DNA of 64,000 nucleotides from Providencia hangzhouensis (GCF_029193595.2 NZ_CP135052.1:806001-870000); one strand, 5' to 3'. Positions 40,936 through 50,978 are shown, numbered from the stretch's first letter. Notes: generated by a model from the sequence alone, not told the origin. Made by a program: numbers and translations.

Positions 40936-40957
40936 TGAAGTGATCGCAATCACGATA
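40936..40957 (-). promoter_or_regulatory. CRP-like binding site upstream of the tsx-like gene
   Basis: GTGA-TCGCAA-TCAC (40940-40953) is a symmetric match to the CRP core TGTGA-N6-TCACA. It lies 135 bases upstream of the channel gene. Tsx expression in E. coli is CRP- and CytR-dependent, so a similar control here is plausible. Confidence 0.6.
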
Positions 40958-41011
40958 TTTAGATGTTATTGCTTTGTTTTGCTATTTAGATCTAATTTAT
41001 ACAAAAGATCA

Positions 41012-41046
41012 AATTCCCTAAACAAATAAGCTTTGCTTAGGGAATT
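41012..41046 (-). terminator. Probable terminator after ampG
   Basis: AATTCCCTAA (41012-41021) and TTAGGGAATT (41037-41046) form a perfect 10-bp stem starting 32 bases past the ampG stop. The leftward sequence after it is only moderately T-rich. Confidence 0.55.
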
Positions 41047-41077
41047 ATGAAAAGAATGAGAAAGAGTATTGGGAGGG

Positions 41078-42580
41078 TTATTGCTGTACTGTTTTGCGAA
41101 CGGCGAGGAAATCTAAACTACCACCAATAACTAAGCTGATAGCACCAATGCTAATACCAGTATTAAAAATAAGGTTTTGGTAGTGGGGTAAACTCAGCCA
41201 AAATTCAATGTGTGTCGTAAACAGATAAACTTTCATATCACTAAATGAAAATATAAGTAATGAAAGTAGCCAAATAGCAAGGAAGCTAACGGCAGTAATA
41301 AGAGCATAAACGGCAATGCGATACCCTTTCGCATACAGCTGACGCCGTTGAAACAACCCTGTTGTTTGTGTATAGATTAAGGATGTCCGACAAGCTAATA
41401 AAAGCAAAACACCAGGGACTGCAACGGCGATCGAAATAAGGTAGAACAGTGGCCAGCCATAATTACTGACAAAAATACTTGCCACTGGGCCAATATAAAC
41501 ACGACCAACGGCGGAAAGAGCAGAAAGAAGTGCAAACTGCGTTGCGGATAGCGACTTATTACATAGTGTCATTAATAGGGCGACAAAAGCGGCGGTTCCC
41601 ATACCAGAGAAGATATTTTCTAGAAAGATAATCGACCCCATGGTTAAGATATGGGGCGGTGTTATCGCTAAGAACCAATAGCCTATATTAGAGCCGCCTT
41701 GTAGAAGCCCAAAAATAAATAGAGCTTTAAATAAGCTCATATTTTTCATGAGGTAACCACCAAGTAACGCTCCAACAATAGTTGCAGCCATACCAACAGT
41801 TTTATTGACGGTACCCACTTCGCTTAAACTAAAACCAAGAGCATTTAATAGAAAGTTGGTATTAAGCGCCATGACAAAGGCATCACCGAGCTTGTAAAAA
41901 ACTAACAGTAGTAAGATTAGCCAAGCATTGTTTCGGCTAAAGAATTCAGCGAGTGGTTCGTATATTGCTTTTTTTAGTGATGTTGGTGCAGCGCAGCTTT
42001 CTTCGGGTTCTTTCGCGAGTAATGTTGCGATAACGCCGATAATCATCAGCCCTGCCATGACTAAATATAGTTGTTTCCACGTTAAAAACTTATCCGCTAA
42101 CCAAAGAGCAAGGCCGCCTGAAACTAACATGCTGATCCGGTAACCCATAACTGAGGTTGCAGCACCAATTCCGCGTTCTTCCGCACTCAGTAAATCAGTT
42201 TTATAGGCATCAAAAACAATGTCTTGTGAGGCTGAACAAAATGCAACAGTGACCGCCAGCGCAGCAAGGTACCACAAATGTTCTGAGGGGGTCATAAAGC
42301 CCATAGCGGCAATGCTGATAATCAACAGAATTTGCGTGGTTAATAGCCATCCTCTTCGACGACCAAGAAAGGGCGGAGTATAGCGGTCCATCATTGGGGA
42401 CCAAAGAAATTTCAACACATAAGCCTGTCCGACTAATGAAAAGAAACCAATAGTTTTAATATCGACATTTTCAACAGTTAGCCAAGCTTGTAATGTACCT
42501 GCAGTTAAAGCTAAAGGTAGACCAGAAACAAAGCCTAAAAGGATTAAAGTGATGTTATTTGGTAGAGTAAAACGAGGCAT
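41078..42580 (-). CDS. ampG: Muropeptide permease AmpG
   Basis: An inner-membrane major facilitator that imports anhydro-muropeptides for cell-wall recycling and so supplies the signal for AmpC induction where present. The 500-residue protein shows GFVSGLPLALTAGTLQAWLT at the N-terminus, KFLWSPMMDRYTPPFLGRRRGW and ASQDIVFDAYKTDLL. Length is close to E. coli (491). It is downstream of yajG on the same strand with a 130-base gap containing an ERIC-like fragment. Confidence 0.95.
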   Translation of the reverse strand: MPRFTLPNNITLILLGFVSGLPLALTAGTLQAWLTVENVDIKTIGFFSLVGQAYVLKFLWSPMMDRYTPPFLGRRRGWLLTTQILLIISIAAMGFMTPSEHLWYLAALAVTVAFCSASQDIVFDAYKTDLLSAEERGIGAATSVMGYRISMLVSGGLALWLADKFLTWKQLYLVMAGLMIIGVIATLLAKEPEESCAAPTSLKKAIYEPLAEFFSRNNAWLILLLLVFYKLGDAFVMALNTNFLLNALGFSLSEVGTVNKTVGMAATIVGALLGGYLMKNMSLFKALFIFGLLQGGSNIGYWFLAITPPHILTMGSIIFLENIFSGMGTAAFVALLMTLCNKSLSATQFALLSALSAVGRVYIGPVASIFVSNYGWPLFYLISIAVAVPGVLLLLACRTSLIYTQTTGLFQRRQLYAKGYRIAVYALITAVSFLAIWLLSLLIFSFSDMKVYLFTTHIEFWLSLPHYQNLIFNTGISIGAISLVIGGSLDFLAVRKTVQQ

Positions 42581-42624
42581 TATTTCCCTCTAAGCCAGTG
42601 TGATATTGCTGCAATACATTGCGC

Positions 42625-42695
42625 TGCAGAGGTATTGGCTGCGCTATGCTACCCAAACTCAATCAGCGAGAGCTTAGGTAGCTTAATACTTAATG
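42625..42695. repeat. Possible truncated ERIC-like element between yajG and ampG
   Basis: TTGGCTGCGCTATGCTACCC resembles the left half of the ERIC core. The pair GCTACC/GGTAGC flanks a loop unlike other copies. The typical right half (TTGCCGCC) is missing. The match is partial, so this is tentative. Confidence 0.35.
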
Positions 42696-42710
42696 ATAAT
42701 GATTGCTCAG

Positions 42711-43292
42711 TTAATAGCGTGAATTTTGTCTGATAAAATCGGTGATTTCTTGGTCTGTTGCCATATCTGCAATTAAATCAGTGAGTGCGCTATTGATAGC
42801 TGTTGCTATCTTGTCATTATTGGCTGCTAATAACTCTTGTGTATTAAAATTGCGGGTAAATGAACGTGTTTTTGTCGAACCATTTGGGGCTGTTGCAATA
42901 ATACTCACACTGGAGTTTACGGTAATATTATGGCGCAAGCTGCCTTCACTGACTTTGGTATCGAGTTTATTCAATTGAACGACTAGATTCACATTTGCCG
43001 GTGATGTCACCATAAAGCCACGTGCAGCCATTTGTTTTTCGACGGCTTCTTGCATCAGATAACGAGGATCGCGTGAAGGGTTCAGTACGACTAAACTGCC
43101 ATTGCGGTTGACTTCCGCTAAGGATTTATTCGTACGATTGTCTACACTGCTAACACTGATTGAAGTTGCATTCAGTGTGGGGTTTTTTGTAGGTAAAGCT
43201 ATCTTAGGCTCAAGTGATAATGTATTGCTGCTGGTTGCACAGCCCGCAAGAAGAAATAACCCTAAAAGTGGAAAACACAGTTTTCTTAACAT
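42711..43292 (-). CDS. yajG: Putative lipoprotein YajG
   Basis: A 193-residue predicted lipoprotein of unknown function. Start ATG 43292 gives a signal peptide ending LFLLAGC, a standard lipobox; the 22-residue upstream extension is spurious. The mature part shows PTLNATSISVSSVDNR and NPSRDPRYLMQEAVEKQMAARGF, as in E. coli YajG. It lies upstream of ampG on the same strand, as in E. coli, and is divergent from bolA. Confidence 0.93.
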   Translation of the reverse strand: MLRKLCFPLLGLFLLAGCATSSNTLSLEPKIALPTKNPTLNATSISVSSVDNRTNKSLAEVNRNGSLVVLNPSRDPRYLMQEAVEKQMAARGFMVTSPANVNLVVQLNKLDTKVSEGSLRHNITVNSSVSIIATAPNGSTKTRSFTRNFNTQELLAANNDKIATAINSALTDLIADMATDQEITDFIRQNSRY

Positions 43293-43549
43293 AATTTTTT
43301 CCAGTTCATCTTTCCTAATTGAAAATGTTTCGTTATGGTGCGGGTAGCCGTCGTTCAATATAAAGCTTAGCGGCTTATTTATCCTGAACTATTAGACAAC
43401 AATTTTTGAAAAAATTCGCATCAATGTGCCGCTATCATAACATTGGCAAGTTATTATCGGATATTTCTATAATAAGAAGATAGCAATAATCAACACGTAC
43501 AATAAAAGATAATTGCCTCTGAGCATAATTTTTAATTAAGGAGCATTTT

Positions 43550-43888
43550 ATGGTCGCTAATGCAGCTCAAAGTATGCAATCTCTTGTGAGCCAAAAATTA
43601 CAAGCTGCTTTCGAACCTACACATTTGGAGGTAATTAATGAAAGCCACCAACACAATGTGTTACCGGGCTCTGAAAGCCATTTCAAAGTTATTTTAGTGA
43701 GTGATAAATTTGAAAATAAACGAATGCTTGCCCGCCACCGCGAAATTTATGCTATTTTAGCCAGCGAATTATCGGGAGGGATCCATGCCCTTGCTTTGCA
43801 TACATATACGCAACAAGAGTGGAATGAGCTTGCTGACACTGCGTTAAAATCACCTGCTTGTCGTGGTGTCGGCGGTGTTAATCGGTAA
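43550..43888 (+). CDS. bolA: Morphogene/stress protein BolA
   Basis: BolA is a small protein that partners monothiol glutaredoxins and affects cell shape and stress responses. The 112-residue sequence has [21 protein letters not shown], the conserved [15 protein letters not shown] and the [14 protein letters not shown]-terminal helix. AAGGAG precedes the ATG. It is divergent from yajG and upstream of tig, as in E. coli. Confidence 0.96.
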   Translation: MVANAAQSMQSLVSQKLQAAFEPTHLEVINESHQHNVLPGSESHFKVILVSDKFENKRMLARHREIYAILASELSGGIHALALHTYTQQEWNELADTALKSPACRGVGGVNR

Positions 43889-44051
43889 TTTTTCGTTTCA
43901 GTTAATACACTGAGACTATGCTGTACTTAATCAGCCATGCTCGATGATGAGCTTGGTGAATGTTTTTTCTTCAAATTAGGTGAAAAAACAAAAAATTTAG
44001 TCAGAAAAGTCACAAATAATGAGGAAAAAACGCTTCTTTTCTCAGCTTTTC

Positions 44052-44080
44052 TCGACTCAGGGCGCATGCATCGGTATAAT
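44052..44080 (+). promoter_or_regulatory. Sigma-70 promoter of tig
   Basis: TCGACT (44052-44057), a 17-base spacer and a perfect TATAAT (44075-44080) lie about 160 bases before the tig start. Transcription would start near 44087 and produce a leader of about 155 bases. Confidence 0.75.
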
Positions 44081-44086
44081 GCTGCG

Positions 44087-44240
44087 TCTAATTTTCAGTA
44101 AGGTTTCGGGACGCTTCTGATATCAGGGATTGACCGTTACGAAAGTAACGCCCCCGGTTCTGGAAGGGAGACAGCCGTTATGATTTAATGGCATAACTCT
44201 GGAGTAGACCGATCACTAAGATTTATTTTGAGGTAAGAAG
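44087..44240 (+). other. Structured 5' leader of tig mRNA
   Basis: The predicted leader contains CGTTAC-GAAA-GTAACG (44135-44150), a perfect stem with a GNRA-type loop, and GTTATG/CATAAC (44176-44196 region). It also has the palindrome CTGATATCAG. It is unusually structured for a 154-base non-coding stretch. I do not recognise a known RNA family. The 43889-44051 stretch before the promoter shows no gene. Confidence 0.5.
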
Positions 44241-45545
44241 ATGCAAGTTTCTGTTGAAACGACTCAAGGCCTTGGGCGTCGTGTAACAATCACCGTTCCT
44301 GCCACTGATATTGAAAAAGCAGTTAATAGCGAATTAGTTAGTGTTGCTAAAAAAGTACGTGTTGATGGTTTCCGTAAAGGGAAAGTACCAATGAACATCG
44401 TTAAACAGCGTTACGGCGCGTCTGTTATGCAAGACGTTCTGGGCGATGTAATGCAACGTAACTTCATCAACGCAATTATTGAACAAAAAATCAATCCAGC
44501 GGGTGCGCCTAGCTACAAACCTGAGCAACTCGAAGACGGTAAAGATTTTGTTTATTCAGTTGAATTCGAAGTTTACCCAGAAATCGAATTAACAGGTTTA
44601 GAAACGATTGAAGTTGAAAAACCAGCTGTATCTGTAAAAGATGAAGATCTGGAAAACATGTTAGAAACTCTGCGTAAGCAACAAGCGCAGTGGAAAGAAG
44701 TTGAAGCGGCAGCAGAAGCTGACTCTCGCATCACTATCAACTTTACCGGTTCTATCGATGGTGAAGAATTCGAAGGCGGAAAAGCAGAAGATTTCGCGCT
44801 CGTTATGGGCGAAGGTCGTATGATCCCAGGCTTCGAAGAAGGTGTTGTTGGTCATAAAGCGGGTGAAGAATTCGATATCGAAGTTAACTTCCCAGAAGAC
44901 TACCATGCTGAAAACCTGAAAGGTAAAGCGGCGAAATTTGCTATTGTTCTGAAGAAAGTAGAACAACGTGAACTGCCTGAATTCACTGAAGAATTCATCA
45001 AGCGTTTTGGTATCGCTGATGGTTCTTTAGATGGCCTGCGTGCAGAAGTACGTAAAAACATGGAGCGTGAGCTGAAAAATGCCGTGCGTAACCGTGTTAA
45101 AGCACAAGTTCTTGATGGCTTAATCAAAGCTAACGACATCGAAGTTCCAGCAGCAGTTGTTGATGGTGAAATTGATGTTCTGCGTCGTCAAGCGGCACAG
45201 CGTTTTGGTGGCGACGAAAAACAAGCGATGGAATTACCTCGTGAACTGTTTGAAGAACAAGCAAAACGTCGCGTAGTGATCGGTCTGCTGTTAGGCGAAG
45301 TGATCAACAAAAACGAACTGAAAGCTGACGAAGATCGCGTTAAAGCGCTGATCGAGGAAATGGCTTCTGCGTATGAAGATCCAGCTGAAGTTATCGAATA
45401 CTACAGCAAAAACGAAGAGCTGATGAATAGCGTTCGTAACTTAGCTTTAGAAGAACAAGCTGTTGAAACTGTATTGGCTGTTGCTAAAGTGACAGAAAAA
45501 GAAACTAACTTCACTGAACTGATGAACCAAGTTCAAGCAGGTTAA
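44241..45545 (+). CDS. tig: Trigger factor Tig
   Basis: A ribosome-associated chaperone and peptidyl-prolyl isomerase that meets nascent chains at the exit tunnel. It is 434 residues: an N-terminal ribosome-binding domain with [17 protein letters not shown], a central FKBP-type domain (about 150-245) and a C-terminal helical chaperone domain. GAGGTAAGAAG precedes the ATG. It heads the tig-clpP-clpX-lon order also found in E. coli. Confidence 0.97.
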   Translation: MQVSVETTQGLGRRVTITVPATDIEKAVNSELVSVAKKVRVDGFRKGKVPMNIVKQRYGASVMQDVLGDVMQRNFINAIIEQKINPAGAPSYKPEQLEDGKDFVYSVEFEVYPEIELTGLETIEVEKPAVSVKDEDLENMLETLRKQQAQWKEVEAAAEADSRITINFTGSIDGEEFEGGKAEDFALVMGEGRMIPGFEEGVVGHKAGEEFDIEVNFPEDYHAENLKGKAAKFAIVLKKVEQRELPEFTEEFIKRFGIADGSLDGLRAEVRKNMERELKNAVRNRVKAQVLDGLIKANDIEVPAAVVDGEIDVLRRQAAQRFGGDEKQAMELPRELFEEQAKRRVVIGLLLGEVINKNELKADEDRVKALIEEMASAYEDPAEVIEYYSKNEELMNSVRNLALEEQAVETVLAVAKVTEKETNFTELMNQVQAG

Positions 45546-45570
45546 TTCTTTCTTGCTGTACAAAATAATG

Positions 45571-45600
45571 AAACCCGTGGTGTAATACTACGGGTTTTTT
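45571..45600 (+). terminator. Rho-independent terminator after tig
   Basis: AAACCCGT (45571-45578) pairs with ACGGGTTT (45590-45597), followed by more T, 25 bases past the tig stop. Confidence 0.85.
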
Positions 45601-45681
45601 GTCAATTAAAGCCTTTAAATTATCACTTTAGCGAATTTAATTAGGATACCCTTGAAAAACACATTTAAACCCTAATTATAT

Positions 45682-45741
45682 TATCTATACTTCAAGTAGT
45701 CTAAGTGGGGCTTTAATTGCAATTTGAACTATTTTGAATAG
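45682..45741 (+). repeat. Probable internally deleted ERIC remnant
   Basis: ATACTTCAAGTAG resembles the outer left end of ERIC (ATACTTCAAGTTG in my memory of the consensus). About 25 bases later, TTGCAATTTGAACTATTT resembles the outer right end. The palindromic core is missing. It lies in the 539-base tig-clpP gap. Confidence 0.45.
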
Positions 45742-46084
45742 CTTAATATTGTAGAAAATAGTGATATTAACCAATCGAGTTATTTCGTCATTTTTGAAAA
45801 TCAAGTATGGTTTTCTAATGGTATAATTCCGTGTAACCCAATAGACTTGTGTTAAACTCTTTTACAGAGCGTCTTGTTTACTGCAGCATACTTAGCTGCA
45901 TTTTCTTCTTATTTCGCCAGTTGCTTGGTTAAATATTAGCTAAACTAGAAAATAAGAGAATTGAAAGAGCCTGCAGACACAGGAATTTTTTAAAACCGTT
46001 GTTTGTGGCATGATCTCTGCTCAAAATAGCAGGCAGACAGCAAATTAGGCGCAAGCACCGGAACGTTTTTAATAGGAGATTTCG
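45742..46084 (+). promoter_or_regulatory. clpP upstream region
   Basis: This AT-rich stretch must hold the clpP promoter or promoters. GGTATAATTCC near 45820 and TTGTGTTAAACT near 45848 are promoter-like fragments. GCAGC-ATACTTA-GCTGC near 45882 is a small hairpin. I could not find a convincing sigma-32 pair. Ribosome-binding site ATAGGAGA precedes clpP. Confidence 0.35.
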
Positions 46085-46705
46085 ATGTCACATTTTGGCA
46101 GTCAGGAACAATTAGCATCTCAAATGGCCCTTGTGCCTATGGTCATAGAGCAAACTTCTCGTGGTGAGCGCTCGTATGATATTTACTCACGTCTATTAAA
46201 AGAACGTATTATCTTCCTGACCGGTCAAGTGGAAGACCATATGGCGAATTTAATCGTCGCTCAGATGTTATTCCTTGAAGCAGAAAACCCTGAAAAAGAT
46301 ATTCATTTGTATATTAATTCACCGGGTGGCGTTATTACCGCAGGAATGTCAATTTATGATACGATGCAGTTTATCAAGCCTGATGTAAGTACTATTTGTA
46401 TGGGACAAGCTTGTTCCATGGGGGCTTTTTTATTGACGGCGGGTACCAAAGGTAAACGTTTCTGCTTACCAAATTCACGCGTGATGATCCACCAACCATT
46501 AGGGGGTTATCAAGGTCAAGCGTCAGATATCGAAATTCATGCTCAAGAAATTCTTAAAGTGAAATCTCGAATGAACGAGCTAATGGCTCTACATACTGGT
46601 AAATCCATTGAAGAAATTACTCGAGACACAGAGCGTGACCGCTTCTTATCTGCAAATGAAGCAAAAGAGTATGGTTTAGTCGACCAAATTTATAGTAGCC
46701 GTTAA
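46085..46705 (+). CDS. clpP: ATP-dependent Clp protease proteolytic subunit ClpP
   Basis: The tetradecameric serine peptidase of ClpXP and ClpAP. The 206-residue sequence keeps the catalytic triad at the E. coli numbers: Ser111 in GQACSMGAF, His136 in MIHQPLGG and Asp185 in DTERDRF. A short propeptide ending ALVPMV is present. It is followed by clpX after 114 bases. Confidence 0.98.
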   Translation: MSHFGSQEQLASQMALVPMVIEQTSRGERSYDIYSRLLKERIIFLTGQVEDHMANLIVAQMLFLEAENPEKDIHLYINSPGGVITAGMSIYDTMQFIKPDVSTICMGQACSMGAFLLTAGTKGKRFCLPNSRVMIHQPLGGYQGQASDIEIHAQEILKVKSRMNELMALHTGKSIEEITRDTERDRFLSANEAKEYGLVDQIYSSR

Positions 46706-46819
46706 TGGGTTAACTTTTGGTATAATTAGTTCATACCATAAACTATTTTAAAGAAAATCGTTGTTTTGTTTTTTAATTGAATGAAAACAAAACAATATGG
46801 ATAAAAGTGAGGTCAACTG

Positions 46820-48097
46820 ATGACAGATAAACGCAAAGAGGGGACAGGAAAACTGCTTTACTGCTCTTTCTGCGGAAAAAGTCAGCATGAAGTTCGTAAG
46901 CTGATTGCCGGTCCGTCAGTCTATATTTGTGATGAATGCGTAGATTTATGTCTCGATATCATCCGTGAAGAAATAAAAGAACTTACGCCGCATCGCGAGC
47001 GTAGTGAGCTGCCTACGCCACATGAAATCCGGCAGCATCTTGACGACTATGTCATCGGCCAAGAAAAAGCGAAGAAAGTCTTAGCGGTTGCTGTATATAA
47101 CCATTACAAGCGCTTGCGTAATGGTGATAAAACCAGTGATGGCGTTGAATTAGGCAAAAGTAATATTTTGCTAATTGGCCCAACCGGTAGTGGTAAAACG
47201 CTTTTAGCTGAAACTTTAGCGCGTTATTTGGATGTACCATTTACAATGGCTGATGCAACGACATTAACTGAAGCTGGTTATGTCGGTGAAGACGTTGAAA
47301 ATATTATTCAAAAATTACTACAAAAGTGCGATTACGATGTTGAAAAAGCTCAACGTGGTATCGTATATATTGATGAAATTGATAAAATTTCACGTAAGTC
47401 AGATAACCCATCAATTACCCGTGACGTTTCTGGTGAAGGTGTGCAACAAGCCCTTCTGAAACTAATCGAGGGAACGGTTGCAGCAGTACCGCCACAAGGG
47501 GGACGTAAACACCCTCAGCAAGAGTTCTTGCAGGTTGATACTTCAAAGATCCTCTTTATTTGTGGTGGGGCATTTGCAGGGCTCGACAAAGTAATTGGCC
47601 AGCGTTTAAATACCCGTTCAGGTATCGGTTTTGCTGCCGAAGTGAAAGGTGAATCAGATAAAGCAACGGAAGGTGAGTTATTAACTCAGGCAGAGCCAGA
47701 AGATTTAATTAAATTTGGTTTAATTCCTGAATTTATTGGCCGTTTACCTGTTGTTGCAACATTAACTGAATTAAGTGAAGAAGCATTAATTCAGATTCTG
47801 CAAGAGCCTAAAAACGCTTTAACTAAACAATATCAAGCCTTATTTAGCCTTGAAAATACTGAACTCGAATTCCGTGAAGAAGCACTAAAAGCAATAGCTA
47901 AGAAAGCTATGGCACGTAAAACCGGAGCTCGTGGTTTACGCTCTATTGTTGAAGCTGCATTGTTAAATACGATGTATGACCTTCCTTCAATGAGTGATGT
48001 TGAAAAAGTTGTCGTTGATGAAAACGTCATTAACGAACAATCAGAACCACTATTGATATATAGCAAACCTGATGCTCAAGCTTCTGGCGATAACTAA
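46820..48097 (+). CDS. clpX: ATP-dependent Clp protease ATPase subunit ClpX
   Basis: A AAA+ unfoldase that delivers tagged substrates to ClpP. The 425-residue protein has an N-terminal zinc-binding domain ([13 protein letters not shown] and [11 protein letters not shown]), Walker A GPTGSGKT, Walker B VYIDEIDK and sensor 2 in [10 protein letters not shown]. The IGF-type loop that docks on ClpP is expected near 265 and reads [19 protein letters not shown] precedes the ATG. Confidence 0.98.
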   Translation: MTDKRKEGTGKLLYCSFCGKSQHEVRKLIAGPSVYICDECVDLCLDIIREEIKELTPHRERSELPTPHEIRQHLDDYVIGQEKAKKVLAVAVYNHYKRLRNGDKTSDGVELGKSNILLIGPTGSGKTLLAETLARYLDVPFTMADATTLTEAGYVGEDVENIIQKLLQKCDYDVEKAQRGIVYIDEIDKISRKSDNPSITRDVSGEGVQQALLKLIEGTVAAVPPQGGRKHPQQEFLQVDTSKILFICGGAFAGLDKVIGQRLNTRSGIGFAAEVKGESDKATEGELLTQAEPEDLIKFGLIPEFIGRLPVVATLTELSEEALIQILQEPKNALTKQYQALFSLENTELEFREEALKAIAKKAMARKTGARGLRSIVEAALLNTMYDLPSMSDVEKVVVDENVINEQSEPLLIYSKPDAQASGDN

Positions 48098-48130
48098 TCT
48101 CATATAAAACGTTCAATAGTTAATCAAACG

Positions 48131-48160
48131 AAATGAGGGGTTTCCCTCATTTTGTTTTTT
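48131..48160 (+). terminator. Rho-independent terminator after clpX
   Basis: AAATGAGGG (48131-48139) pairs with CCCTCATTT (48144-48152), followed by TGTTTTTT. It separates clpPX from lon, which has its own promoter. Confidence 0.85.
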
Positions 48161-48173
48161 ATGTTCAACTAGC

Positions 48174-48203
48174 CATTGAATGCTAAAATCTTGTCCCCAT
48201 ATA
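48174..48203 (+). promoter_or_regulatory. Sigma-32 heat-shock promoter of lon
   Basis: CATTGAA (48174-48180), a 14-base spacer and CCCCATATA (48195-48203) match the sigma-32 pattern and closely resemble the E. coli lon promoter, which uses the same CCCCATATA. The predicted start is about 90 bases upstream of the lon ATG. Confidence 0.75.
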
Positions 48204-48303
48204 GTTTATATTCTGAGGTGTGGTTTCCTTGTTTTAGAAAGCAATTTTAAAACAAGAGATAGAAACCCTTAAACTAGCGTGAGCTAAACGAAGAGAGAGC
48301 TTT

Positions 48304-50742
48304 ATGAATCCTGAGCGTTCCGAACGCATTGAAATACCAGTATTGCCTCTGCGTGATGTAGTGGTATACCCACATATGGTGATCCCACTGTTTGTTGGAC
48401 GTGAAAAATCCATTCACAGTCTGGAAGCAGCGATGGATCATGACAAGCAGGTAATGCTGGTTGCGCAAAAAGAAGCCTCGACTGATGAGCCAGGGGTGAA
48501 TGATTTATTTGCTGTCGGTACAGTCGCATCGGTTATTCAGATGCTAAAACTGCCTGATGGTACCGTTAAAGTCCTCGTTGAAGGTCTACGACGTGCACGT
48601 ATTACCAGTTTGACAGATAATGGCGAATATTTCTTAGCGCAAGCAGAATATTTAGCTGCAGAGCAAAATAATGAATCTGAGCACGCAGCGTATGATGAAG
48701 CGACAGCGGGTTCTCAATCATCAGACGCACTTGATGAAAAAGAAAACGAAGTGTTGTACCGCACTATCGTTAGTCAGTTCGAAAGTTATATAAAACTGAA
48801 TAAAAAGATTCCACCTGAAGTATTAACCGCGTTACATGCGATTGAACAAGATCAGCTAGATAAACTGGCAGATACCATTGCCTCTCACATGCCACTAAAA
48901 TTAGCGGATAAACAACGTGTTTTAGAAATGGCAAATATCGCAGAGCGTGTAGAGTTTTTGATGGCCATGATGGAGTCAGAAACTGAGCTGCTGCAAGTGG
49001 AAAAACGCATCCGCAATCGTGTTAAAAAACAGATGGAAAAAAGCCAGCGTGAGTATTATCTGAATGAGCAAATGAAAGCCATTCAGAAAGAGCTGGGTGA
49101 AATGGACGATGCACCAGACGAATATGAATCGCTAAAACGTAAAATCGAAGAAGCGAAAATGCCAAAAGAGGCACAAGAGAAAGCAGAAGCAGAATTGCAG
49201 AAGCTGAAAATGATGTCGCCAATGTCAGCAGAAGCTACTGTTGTCCGTAGCTATATTGATTGGATGGTCCAGGTACCATGGCATAAACGTAGTAAAGTCA
49301 AAAAAGACTTAGTTAAAGCTCAAGAAGTGTTAGATACCGATCACTACGGTTTAGAGCGTGTGAAAGACCGTATTTTAGAGTATCTGGCAGTGCAAAGCCG
49401 CGTCAGTAAAATTAAAGGGCCAATCCTCTGTCTGGTTGGGCCTCCGGGCGTGGGTAAAACCTCTTTGGGGCAATCTATTGCTAAGGCTACTGGTCGTCAA
49501 TACACTCGTATGGCATTAGGTGGGGTGCGTGATGAAGCTGAAATTCGCGGTCACCGTCGTACCTATATCGGTTCAATGCCAGGTAAGCTGATTCAAAAGA
49601 TGGCAAAAGTAGGGGTCAAAAACCCACTATTTTTATTGGATGAAATTGACAAAATGTCATCTGATATGCGTGGTGACCCAGCCTCTGCATTATTAGAGGT
49701 GCTTGATCCAGAACAAAATATTGCCTTTAACGATCACTACTTGGAAGTGGATTACGATTTGTCTGATGTGATGTTTGTTGCAACATCCAACTCGATGAAT
49801 ATTCCAGCACCATTGTTAGATCGTATGGAAGTCATCCGTCTTTCTGGCTATACAGAAGATGAAAAACTGAATATTGCGAAAAAACATTTGCTGTCTAAGC
49901 AGATTGAACGTAACGCATTGAAAAAGAATGAGTTAACTATCGATGATAGTGCTTTAATGAGCATTATTCGTTATTACACTCGTGAAGCTGGAGTTCGTGG
50001 TTTAGAGCGTGAAATCTCTAAATTGTGTCGTAAAGCGGTTAAAGCGCTGCTCATGGACAAAAAGCTTAAGCACATTGAAATCAACGCTGATAACCTGAAA
50101 GATTATCTGGGTGTTCGCCGTTTTGATTATGGCCAAGCAGACACAGAAAACCGTGTTGGGCAAGTTACAGGCCTTGCTTGGACTGAAGTTGGTGGTGACT
50201 TACTGACTATTGAAACTGCATGTGTGCCAGGCAAAGGCAAACTAACTTATACCGGTTCTTTAGGTGAAGTCATGCAGGAGTCTATCCAAACGGCATTAAC
50301 GGTTGTTAGAGCTCGAGCAGAAAAACTGGGTATAAATAGTGATTTCTATGAAAAACGTGATATTCATGTTCACGTACCAGAAGGCGCTACACCAAAAGAT
50401 GGCCCGAGTGCGGGTATTGCGATGTCAACCGCTTTAGTCTCTTGCTTAACGGGTAATCCAGTTAGAGCTGACGTAGCAATGACAGGTGAAATTACTTTAA
50501 GAGGTTTAGTTTTCCCGATAGGCGGCCTGAAAGAAAAATTATTGGCTGCACACCGTGGAGGGATTAAAACCGTATTAATCCCTAAAGAAAACGAACGTGA
50601 TTTAGAGGAAATTCCTCAAAATGTGATCGCGGATCTCGAAATTCATCCGGTGAAAACAATTGAAGAAGTTCTTTCTTTAGCTTTAGTTAACCCTCCTTTT
50701 GGGGCAGAAGTAGTTAAAAAGAAAGCTAAAAGAGTGAGCTGA
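48304..50742 (+). CDS. lon: ATP-dependent protease Lon, with an N-domain insertion
   Basis: Lon degrades misfolded proteins and regulators such as antitoxins. The 812-residue protein has an N domain, Walker A GPPGVGKT, Walker B FLLDEIDK and a serine-lysine peptidase domain with [10 protein letters not shown] and the lysine of [14 protein letters not shown]. It is longer than E. coli Lon (784) mainly through about 21 extra residues between AEYL and ENEVL (about 118-143), plus a basic C-terminal tail ([10 protein letters not shown]). ATG 48304 follows AGAGAGC. Confidence 0.97.
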   Translation: MNPERSERIEIPVLPLRDVVVYPHMVIPLFVGREKSIHSLEAAMDHDKQVMLVAQKEASTDEPGVNDLFAVGTVASVIQMLKLPDGTVKVLVEGLRRARITSLTDNGEYFLAQAEYLAAEQNNESEHAAYDEATAGSQSSDALDEKENEVLYRTIVSQFESYIKLNKKIPPEVLTALHAIEQDQLDKLADTIASHMPLKLADKQRVLEMANIAERVEFLMAMMESETELLQVEKRIRNRVKKQMEKSQREYYLNEQMKAIQKELGEMDDAPDEYESLKRKIEEAKMPKEAQEKAEAELQKLKMMSPMSAEATVVRSYIDWMVQVPWHKRSKVKKDLVKAQEVLDTDHYGLERVKDRILEYLAVQSRVSKIKGPILCLVGPPGVGKTSLGQSIAKATGRQYTRMALGGVRDEAEIRGHRRTYIGSMPGKLIQKMAKVGVKNPLFLLDEIDKMSSDMRGDPASALLEVLDPEQNIAFNDHYLEVDYDLSDVMFVATSNSMNIPAPLLDRMEVIRLSGYTEDEKLNIAKKHLLSKQIERNALKKNELTIDDSALMSIIRYYTREAGVRGLEREISKLCRKAVKALLMDKKLKHIEINADNLKDYLGVRRFDYGQADTENRVGQVTGLAWTEVGGDLLTIETACVPGKGKLTYTGSLGEVMQESIQTALTVVRARAEKLGINSDFYEKRDIHVHVPEGATPKDGPSAGIAMSTALVSCLTGNPVRADVAMTGEITLRGLVFPIGGLKEKLLAAHRGGIKTVLIPKENERDLEEIPQNVIADLEIHPVKTIEEVLSLALVNPPFGAEVVKKKAKRVS

Positions 50743-50764
50743 ATCAAGAAGTTTGTATAAAATT

Positions 50765-50804
50765 AAGACTGACAGCTAATTTAGGGCTTGTCAGTCTTTT
50801 TTTT
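50765..50804 (+). terminator. Rho-independent terminator after lon
   Basis: AAGACTGACA (50765-50774) pairs perfectly with TGTCAGTCTT (50789-50798), followed by six T. Confidence 0.9.
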
Positions 50805-50895
50805 CATCGCTAATTTAACGATGATTCTGATAATTGTTTGTATGCAATCTGTTCTCTTGCCATTGGTAATCAGGATTGATATAACGGCTGCATCA

Positions 50896-50942
50896 TTAAT
50901 TAACTATACTAATAACTGCTATAGTTAATTATAGTTAATTAA
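50896..50942. promoter_or_regulatory. Inverted and direct AT-rich repeats upstream of hupB
   Basis: TAATTAACTATA (50897-50908) and TATAGTTAATTA (50920-50931) form a perfect 12-bp inverted repeat with an 11-base spacer. The right arm is then repeated directly (TATAGTTAATTAA at 50930-50942). It sits 37 bases before the hupB start, so it overlaps the likely promoter or leader. Confidence 0.6.
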
Positions 50943-50978
50943 GAGATTTATAGTCCAACTAATATGGGGATGATAAGA

